Below, piece by piece: positions 57,342-64,000 of a stretch of 64,000 nt of DNA. The stretch comes from Bradysia coprophila (lineage: Eukaryota; Arthropoda; Insecta; Diptera; Sciaridae): positions 8,921,685 to 8,985,684 of the forward strand of contig NW_023503374.1 in assembly GCF_014529535.1 (NCBI RefSeq), given 5' to 3'. Both the position numbers and the translations under genes were made by a program. The notes below the pieces were generated by a model. That model was not told where the DNA came from and did not search any database. It worked only from the letters and a program-made list of their open reading frames with translations. Position 1 is the stretch's first letter, and each line of letters begins with the position of its first letter.

Positions 57342-60300
57342 AGGAGAGAATCAACGGTTAAAAAAGCGAATCATTCCTCGACTCAAGCATTGGAATCATC
57401 GTCAAGTTCATCATCATCAGCATCGATTGCAAACCATCTCGTGGATCACATCATTGACACAAACAAAGACATTTTACTGGCGACAGCTGTCATTGTTGTT
57501 AATCTTGGTTCCGGAAAAAAGGTATTTTTGAAAGCTTTACTTGATCAAGGTTCACAAATGTCCTTGATATCAACGTTCGCTGCAAAGAGACTTAAGTTAC
57601 AAGCAGAGGTGTATCAAGGAATTCCATTGACTGCGGCAGGCGGTGAAAAAATTGAAACAAGACGAGGAATCGCTGAATTTAGTTTTGGCTCAAGGATCAA
57701 CGATTCGCAATTTCAGACAACAGCGCTGCTAGTAGACACTGTTACTCGATATCAGCATTCAAATTACGGCGCTTTTCCCGAAGCTTGCAGGCTTTTCCCA
57801 AAAATCGAATTGGCCGATCCCGAGTATGAAGATTCGAGTAGAATTGATGTTTTATTGGCTGGAGATGTGTACAGTCAAGTTGTGTTGGACGGTGTGAAAA
57901 AATTCTGTGGCATTTTGGTACAAAATACGAGTTTGGGCTGGATTTTGTCTGGTCAGTACAACGCAGAGAATCGCTTGATGCCAAGCATCAATATTCATCA
58001 AATGAGTTTTCCTTTGGAGCAATTACTACGCTCATTTTGGGAAATTGAAGAGATTCAACCCGATGAAAGGAGTTTAATGTCGGTTGACGAATTGGCCTGT
58101 GAAAAATTTTATGAAGAGTCGCATCACCGAAAAAGCACTGGTCGTTATGTTGTTCGGCTGCCATTCAAGTTGGTCAAAGAAAGCAAAGAACTGGGTTACT
58201 CAAGAGGACTAGCAGTTTCCAGTCAAATTCGTATGGAGAATCGTTTCGAGAAAAATCCAGTGCTGAAAGAGAAATATCACAAGTTTATGGATGAGTCAGT
58301 CAGATTGGGACACATGGAGTTGGTATCAGAAACCGATTTACAAAAGTCAACAAGCGAGTGTTTTTACATGCCTCATCACGCAGTGCTACGCGAAAGTTCA
58401 ACGACCTCTCTACGAGTGGTGTTCAATGCGTCTCAAAAGTCGTCCACTGGTGTATCGCTTAATGAATTGTTGCACACTGGTCCCAAATTGCAGTCTAATT
58501 TATTCGATATTCTTGTCCGTTACAGAAAGCATAAAGTTTGTTACATGGCCGACGTAGAGAAAATGTATCGCCGAATCTTTGTGCATAAGAAGGACAGGGA
58601 TTATCAGCGCATTGTATGGCGTAAAGATGTCAATCAGCCACTAAAAACTTATCGTATGCGTGTCGTAACAGATGGTATGTCATCATCGCCGTTTTTGGCA
58701 ATTCGAACAGTTCGACAACTGGCGGAAGACGAAAAAGAGAACTTTCCGTTAGCGTATGAGCCGATAATGACGGATTTATTCATGGACGATTTGGTATCCG
58801 GTAGCAAGGATATTTCATCTGGTATAAAGCAAATTCGAGACATAAACAACATCTTTAAGTCTGGTGGTATGCATATGAGGAAATGGTCGTCGAATTTCGA
58901 TGATGTTTTGACAGAAATATCGCCTGAGGATCGTCAAAGCTCTCCAATCGAGTTCAGTCAGGATGAAATTGTCAAAGTTCTTGGGATTCAATGGTCACCG
59001 TCGACAGATACTTTCGGATTCAAGGTTCGACTGCCACCAGTCGAGAGTACAACAACAAAGCGTAAATTTCTGTCACATGCTAGCAAACTGTTTGATCCGT
59101 TGGGATTTATGGCACCTTGTACCGTAATCCCTAAAATATTGTTTCAGAGACTTTGGGAAACAAAGCTGAAATGGGATGACTTGCTTCCAGATGACATAAG
59201 AAAGCGTTGGGTCAAATTTCATGGCGAACTACCACTGTTGGAGTCAATCCAAATCCCTCGATTTTTTGGATTATCGGATGACATTGGATCTGGTGCATTT
59301 GAGCTTCATGGGTTTTCCGATGCGTCAGGTCTCGCCTATTCTGGTGTCGTTTATACACGAGTTCAGCATCCAGATGGTACAATACAGGTGCAATTGTTGG
59401 CTGCAAAAACGAAGGTGGCTCCGGTGAAAAGAATCACGATTCATTGTGGAGAACTCTGTGGCGCACTATTGGTGAGTCGTTTGTTAAAGAAAGTTTTGCT
59501 TTCGTTAAAGGTTGCCGATGTTTCGGTTTATGGATGGACTGACTCTGAAGTTGTCTTGGGTTGGTTAAAGAAAAGTCCTGGAACTTGGCAGCAGTTTGTC
59601 GGTAACAGAACGGCTCAAATATTGGATATCGTACCATTCCACCAATGGGGATACGTTGAATCGAGTCAAAATCCTGCTGACTGTGCGTCGAGAGGTATTA
59701 TGCCAAGTCAATTGGTGTCGCATCCGTTGTGGTGGAAAGGACCAAGTTGGCTTAGTGAAGCCAAGTCTCAATGGCCATCCACAGTTAACCCACTGCAATT
59801 GTCAACTACTGATATCATGAAGAAGAAGTCAATCATGAATTTGGTTGCAGTAGATCCGAGAAATCAATTATTGGAACGATATTCATCATTGCGACGACTT
59901 GTGCGTATAACAGCGTGGTGTATGCGATTCGTTACGAACATACGACAAAGGATTTCCGACAGATCTGGAGGGTGTCAATCATCAGCGCAGCCAGTCTGGG
60001 GGCTGCGGAAACAAAACCTGCATCATGGGGGACTGAGGAAATGCATGTCCAGACACCCGAACACAGATCTGAATTCGGTTCAATTCCTAACTGCTGTTGA
60101 GTTGCGAAATGCACTCAAGATTTGGATCCGAGTGGTTCAAGAATCTGCTTTTGGTGCAGAATTGAAGAGATTACGAGCAAACAAGCCCGTTCGCCGTGGG
60201 AAGCTAAGGAAGTTAAATCCAAAATACGATCATCAAGAAGGTGTCATCAGAGTCGGAGGCCGCTTAACAAATGCTCACATTTCATACGACCAAAAGTTCC

Positions 60301-61496
60301 CGATTGTTTTGCCGAATGATGGTTCTTTGACTCAGTTACTTATTGCCGACGCTCATATCCATACATTGCATGGTAACGTTCAGCTGATGTTACAATATTT
60401 GAGGCAACATTACTGGATTTTTGATTCGCGACGAATCGTTCGGTCATTTATTAAGAATCGATGCAAAACGTGTCTGAAGTGGTCAAGCACGAAGCAAAAA
60501 CAACAAATGGCTCCATTTCCGCGTCCGAGAGTTCAAGCGTCGATATCTTTCACTTTTACTGGAGTGGATTTCGCTGGTCCCGTTTACATTAAAGACAAGG
60601 GACGTGGAAAGAATCAATCGTTGTCGAAGGGCTACATAGCTGTGTTCATTTGCTTATCTACGAAAGCCATCCATTTGGAAGCTGCTGAAGATTTGTCAAC
60701 TCGCGAGTTTATAGAAACGTACAAGCGGTTTGTTAGTCGTCGGGGGAAGCCTTCGAAAATGCACAGCGACCATGGTTCCAATTTTGTTGGTTGTACAACT
60801 GAGTTAACGAAGGCACAAGAAAGAGCAATGCGTCAACAGATGGGAGAAATAGCCGCGTTACTGGCTGATGATGGAATTGAATGGGAATTCAATCCTCCAA
60901 CGGCAAGTCATTTCGGAGGAATTTGGGAAGCAGCAGTGAAATCAATGAAGTTCCACCTCAAACGGATTGTTGGATCAGCACATCTTACGTTTAAGGAGCT
61001 AACAACGCTTTTATGTCAAATCGAGTGTGCGTTGAATTCGAGACCAATATGCAGCTTGACCGATGATGTAGACGATTTGAATTTCTTGACGCCAGGACAT
61101 TTTACCATGGGGAGGAACCCAACCACTTTGCCTGAAGAATCTTTTATCGATATCAACGAGAATCGCTTAACCAAATGGCAACGGCTTCAGCAAATGTATC
61201 AGAACTTTTGGAGCAGCTGGTCGAAGGAATATTTGTCGAATTTGAGCGATCGTTCGAAATGGTTCGATACCGAAGACAATTTGAAGATTGGCGAGCTGGT
61301 TATTTTGAAGGAGGACGATTTACCACCAACTAAATGGCTCATGGGTCGTGTTATCGAGGTGCATCCAGGAGGCGACAATTTGGTTCGGGCGGTTACAGTT
61401 CGCTTGAAATGCAAACATCATACTCTAACTAGACCGATTCATAAGCTCTGCAGGTTGCCGTTTTTGCGCTCCGATGAATTGGATGTCGGACTTTAG
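57342..61496 (+). CDS. Bel/Pao pol region: protease, RT, RNase H, integrase
   Basis: The frame is open from 57258, but bases up to 57328 belong to the insertion. Domains in order: an aspartic protease with LLDQGSQMSLI (about 57540), reverse transcriptase with LRVVFNAS and the active-site box FMDD (near 58780), RNase H with HGFSDASG (near 59310), an H2C2 zinc-binding segment, the integrase core with FTGVDFAGP, DHGSN and a Glu in HFGGIWEAAVKS (60550-60950), then a C-terminal Bel/Pao DUF5641-type domain to the stop at 61494-61496. The order with integrase last and no env fits Bel/Pao. It has no stop or frameshift after the insertion. Whether it is still expressed without a normal start is uncertain. 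Confidence 0.92.
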   Translation, partial: RRESTVKKANHSSTQALESSSSSSSSASIANHLVDHIIDTNKDILLATAVIVVNLGSGKKVFLKALLDQGSQMSLISTFAAKRLKLQAEVYQGIPLTAAGGEKIETRRGIAEFSFGSRINDSQFQTTALLVDTVTRYQHSNYGAFPEACRLFPKIELADPEYEDSSRIDVLLAGDVYSQVVLDGVKKFCGILVQNTSLGWILSGQYNAENRLMPSINIHQMSFPLEQLLRSFWEIEEIQPDERSLMSVDELACEKFYEESHHRKSTGRYVVRLPFKLVKESKELGYSRGLAVSSQIRMENRFEKNPVLKEKYHKFMDESVRLGHMELVSETDLQKSTSECFYMPHHAVLRESSTTSLRVVFNASQKSSTGVSLNELLHTGPKLQSNLFDILVRYRKHKVCYMADVEKMYRRIFVHKKDRDYQRIVWRKDVNQPLKTYRMRVVTDGMSSSPFLAIRTVRQLAEDEKENFPLAYEPIMTDLFMDDLVSGSKDISSGIKQIRDINNIFKSGGMHMRKWSSNFDDVLTEISPEDRQSSPIEFSQDEIVKVLGIQWSPSTDTFGFKVRLPPVESTTTKRKFLSHASKLFDPLGFMAPCTVIPKILFQRLWETKLKWDDLLPDDIRKRWVKFHGELPLLESIQIPRFFGLSDDIGSGAFELHGFSDASGLAYSGVVYTRVQHPDGTIQVQLLAAKTKVAPVKRITIHCGELCGALLVSRLLKKVLLSLKVADVSVYGWTDSEVVLGWLKKSPGTWQQFVGNRTAQILDIVPFHQWGYVESSQNPADCASRGIMPSQLVSHPLWWKGPSWLSEAKSQWPSTVNPLQLSTTDIMKKKSIMNLVAVDPRNQLLERYSSLRRLVRITAWCMRFVTNIRQRISDRSGGCQSSAQPVWGLRKQNLHHGGLRKCMSRHPNTDLNSVQFLTAVELRNALKIWIRVVQESAFGAELKRLRANKPVRRGKLRKLNPKYDHQEGVIRVGGRLTNAHISYDQKFPIVLPNDGSLTQLLIADAHIHTLHGNVQLMLQYLRQHYWIFDSRRIVRSFIKNRCKTCLKWSSTKQKQQMAPFPRPRVQASISFTFTGVDFAGPVYIKDKGRGKNQSLSKGYIAVFICLSTKAIHLEAAEDLSTREFIETYKRFVSRRGKPSKMHSDHGSNFVGCTTELTKAQERAMRQQMGEIAALLADDGIEWEFNPPTASHFGGIWEAAVKSMKFHLKRIVGSAHLTFKELTTLLCQIECALNSRPICSLTDDVDDLNFLTPGHFTMGRNPTTLPEESFIDINENRLTKWQRLQQMYQNFWSSWSKEYLSNLSDRSKWFDTEDNLKIGELVILKEDDLPPTKWLMGRVIEVHPGGDNLVRAVTVRLKCKHHTLTRPIHKLCRLPFLRSDELDVGL

Positions 61497-61621
61497 TTTT
61501 GAATTTTTTGAGTCAATTTTTTCGTTTCTTTCATTTTATCTTCCGAGCCAATTTCATTTCATTTTGAATTTTTTGTGTTAGTTTATTTTGAAGACGATTT
61601 TAAATGTCTTGGCCGGGAGTA

Positions 61622-61798
61622 TGTTCAGAATAATCTGAATGTTTTTTTCATGATAGTTGGTAGAGTCAACGACGTTCTTAAAGTCATGTAATCAATGCTT
61701 TGTACCGCTCTATTATTTTAGTTCGAAATATAACGTACAAACGAAAACACCGGTCTTTTTACTCGTGAAATAAATTTAGCCCATGTTTACCCTAGACA
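61622..61798 (+). repeat. 3' LTR of the Bel/Pao element
   Basis: 177 bp, identical by eye to the 5' LTR; preceded by a purine-rich tract. Confidence 0.93.
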
Positions 61799-62229
61799 GC
61801 GACGGTATTCATGTTCCAAGAAAAAGTGTCCCGGAAAATTCCTCAACTTTGCGGACTGATAACTTGGCCAAATGTTAGTCCTTTTTGACGAATAAAACTG
61901 ATTTGGAAAGGTAAAAGTAAACTCTTTCGAAATCTGCCCGGCGGAGCTTGAACCGATTTGTGGTTCCCAAGATATGAGCCAGGATTCCCACCTACCTCCA
62001 AATTTAAGTTTTCGTTAAATTTTGAAAATTTTTCCTCTGTATTATTGTGGTAATTTAAATTTAAAAAACTTGAAATTAATAAAGGGCAATTACGTGGGTA
62101 TCATTTCTCATATCGATAATTGATAAGTATCTCTTCCCGGTTCTAGAACTCCCAGATTTAACGAGTTTTACCAGACTTTTTTTGTTTTTTTCTCACTAAA
62201 TGCAATTATTGAGATCTTCAAAGGTCAGT

Positions 62230-63500
62230 TCCTATGTGTAGGGTACGCTTCACCTCAGAAATTGATACCTACGTCTTCCAAGTTCTAGAACCTAGGAATT
62301 CAATGAACTTCCATCCGACTTTTTTCTTTTTAACTTGAAAAATCGTCATAATTGAGATTGCCAGAGGTCAGTTCCTATGTGTAGGGTACTCTTCACCTCA
62401 GAAATTGATACCTACGTCTTCCAAGTTCTAGAACCTAGGAATTCAATGAACTTCCATCCGACTTTTTGCTTTTTAACTTGAAAAATCGTCATTATTGACA
62501 TTGCCAGTGGTCAGTTCCTATGTGTAGGGTACTCTTAACCTCAGAAATTGATATCTACGTCTTCCAAGTGTTAGAACCTAGAGATTTTAATTAAAAAAAT
62601 CGTCATAATTGACATCGTCAAAGATCAGTGAAATATAAGATTAATTGTATTGATTACAGCAACACAGGTTTAGAGAAAATTGAAGAAATCCCAACACGAT
62701 AGCCCATCAGCTTCTGACTGTATATCCTAGGAACTACAAATCGTTTCAATCAATTTCTGAGGTGAAGAGTACCCTACACATAGGAAATGACCTCCGGCAA
62801 TCTCAATTATGACGATTTTTCAAGTTAAACAGCAAAAAGTCGGATGGAAGTTCATTGAATTCCTAGGTTCTAGAACTTGGAAGACGTAGGTATCAATTTC
62901 TGAGGTGAAGAGTACCCTACACATAGGAAATGACCTCCGGCAATCTCAATTATGACGATTTTTGAAGTTAAACAGCAAAAAGTCGGATGGAAGTTCATTG
63001 AATTCCTAGGTTCTAGAACTTGGAAGACGTAGGTATCAATTTCTGAGGTGAAGAGTACCCTACACATAGGAACTGACCTCTGGCAATCTCAATTATGACG
63101 ATTTTTCAAGTTAAACAGCAAAAAGTCGGATGGAAGTTCATTGAATTCCTAGGTTCTAGAACTTGGAAGACGTAGGTATCAATTTCTGAGGTGAAGAGTA
63201 CCCTACACATAGGAACTGACCTCCGGCAATCTCAATTATGACGATTTTTCAAGTTAAACAGCAAAAAGTCGGATGGAAGTTCATTGAATTCCTAGGTTCT
63301 AGAACTTGGAAGACGTAGGTATCAATTTCTGAGGTGAAGAGTACCCTACACATAGGAACTGACCTCTGGCAATCTCAATTATGACGATTTTTCAAGTTAA
63401 ACAGCAAAAAGTCGGATGGAAGTTCATTGAATTCCTAGGTTCTAGAACTTGGAAGACGTAGGTATCAATTTCTGAGGTGAAGAGTACCCTACACATAGGA
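62230..63500. repeat. 143-bp tandem units in both arms of the foldback
   Basis: The marker CCTCAGAAATTGATACC starts at 62253, 62396 and 62539 on the left side. Its complement, with TCTGA, starts at 62756, 62899, 63042, 63185, 63328 and 63471 on the right side. Every spacing is 143 bp. Three forward units thus face six reverse units, so the array expanded unequally after the inverted structure formed. The short open frame at 62870-63067 is only this repeat. Confidence 0.9.
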
Positions 63501-64000
63501 ACTGACCTTTGAAGATCTCAATAATTGCATTTAGTGAGAAAAAAACAAAAAAAAGTCTGGTAAAACTCGTTAAATCTGGGAGTTCTAGAACCGGGAAGAG
63601 ATACTTATCAATTATCGATATGAGAAATGATACCCACGTAATTGCCCTTTATTAATTTCAAGTTTTTTAAATTTAAATTACCACAATAATACAGAGGAAA
63701 AATTTTCAAAATTTAACGAAAACTTAAATTTGGAGGTAGGTGGGAATCCTGGCTCATATCTTGGGAACCACAATTCGGTTCAAGCTCCGCCGGGCAGATT
63801 TCGAAAGAGTTTACTTTTACCTTTCCAAATAAGTTTTATTAGTCAAAAAGGACTAACATTTGGCCAAGTTATCAGTCCGCAAAGTTGAGGAATTTTCCGG
63901 GACACTTTTTCTTGGAACATGAATACCGTCGCCATTTTGTTTTTCAAAAAAAAACTTTCTTCTATAATATTTTAGCATTGAATCACTCTAACAAACGCAA

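Larger units (their letters stand above)
54945..61798 (+). mobile_element. Bel/Pao LTR retrotransposon, nearly complete
   Basis: A 6854-bp element with two 177-bp LTRs (54945-55121 and 61622-61798) that are identical by eye. A perfect 5-bp target duplication GCGAC (54940-54944 and 61799-61803) flanks it. LTRs begin TGTTC and end GACA, and include AATAAA at 55092. A primer-binding region TTGGGGGCTCAACCGGGA follows the 5' LTR, and a purine-rich GGCCGGGAGTA precedes the 3' LTR. The gag-pol frame is intact except for one later insertion (56634-57328). Identical LTRs imply a recent integration. Confidence 0.95.
54872..64000. mobile_element. Giant foldback element with tandem-repeat arms, cut by the window end
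   Basis: 54872-54944 plus 61804-62590 form the left arm and about 63140-64000 the right arm; paired positions sum to about 125731. The match begins with TTGCGTTTGTTAGAGTG at 54872, the complement of the last bases of the window, so the element extends to the right and probably some way left of 54872. Both arms carry 143-bp tandem units; extra units fill part of the loop. The arms differ at single bases, for example near 61890 against 63835. A Bel/Pao retrotransposon (54945-61798) interrupts the left arm only. Confidence 0.8.

Noticed and set aside
62870..63067. Open frame with internally repeated peptide
   Set aside because: It is a reading of the 143-bp tandem repeat.

Overview
The window looks like nuclear DNA of an insect, most likely a dipteran. 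It is AT-rich and its genes carry short introns. Recognisable genes are the two fly Bcl-2 proteins (Buffy and debcl), haywire/XPB, crossbronx/AKTIP, an inositol hexakisphosphate kinase, DPH1, CTF8, a luciferase/4-coumarate-CoA-ligase-like enzyme and a ZP-domain protein. Species cannot be named from this alone. No bacterial gene organisation, CRISPR array, rRNA or convincing tRNA was seen.

Layout. 1-7 kb is a repeat pile: Harbinger-like MITEs with 3-bp target duplications and hAT-like elements with perfect 8-bp target duplications. 7.0-8.8 kb is a three-exon ZP-domain gene. 10.3-11.4 kb is a Buffy orthologue. 12.7 and 14.4 kb hold two tandem Pmp3-like membrane proteins. 14.6-19.7 kb is repeat-rich and has no gene I can support. 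19.7-21.5 kb (minus) is DPH1. 23.3-25.7 kb is a debcl orthologue with a Mutator-like element in an intron. 28.1-28.8 kb is a four-exon gene for a small secreted M15/hedgehog-type zinc peptidase-like protein. 29.4-29.9 kb (minus) is CTF8. 31.0-32.7 kb is an acyl-CoA-synthetase-like gene. 32.9-35.5 kb (minus) is haywire. 36.2-37.4 kb is crossbronx. 39.8-52.9 kb (minus) is a six-exon IP6 kinase with large introns, one of which holds a 1.6-kb foldback element. From about 54.8 kb to past the window end lies a giant foldback element with 143-bp tandem units in its arms. Its left arm is split by a Bel/Pao LTR retrotransposon with identical LTRs, which is itself split by a 695-bp insertion with a 13-bp target duplication.

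Most genes are conserved housekeeping functions: transcription/repair, sister-chromatid cohesion, diphthamide synthesis, inositol pyrophosphates, Hook/dynein trafficking and apoptosis. They do not form one pathway. The two points that stand out are the close linkage of Buffy and debcl, and the small secreted M15-like peptidase gene, which has introns and sits between ordinary insect genes but has a bacterial-looking catalytic motif. Exon coordinates were assigned by eye from splice signals, reading frame and family similarity; no transcript or database search was available.
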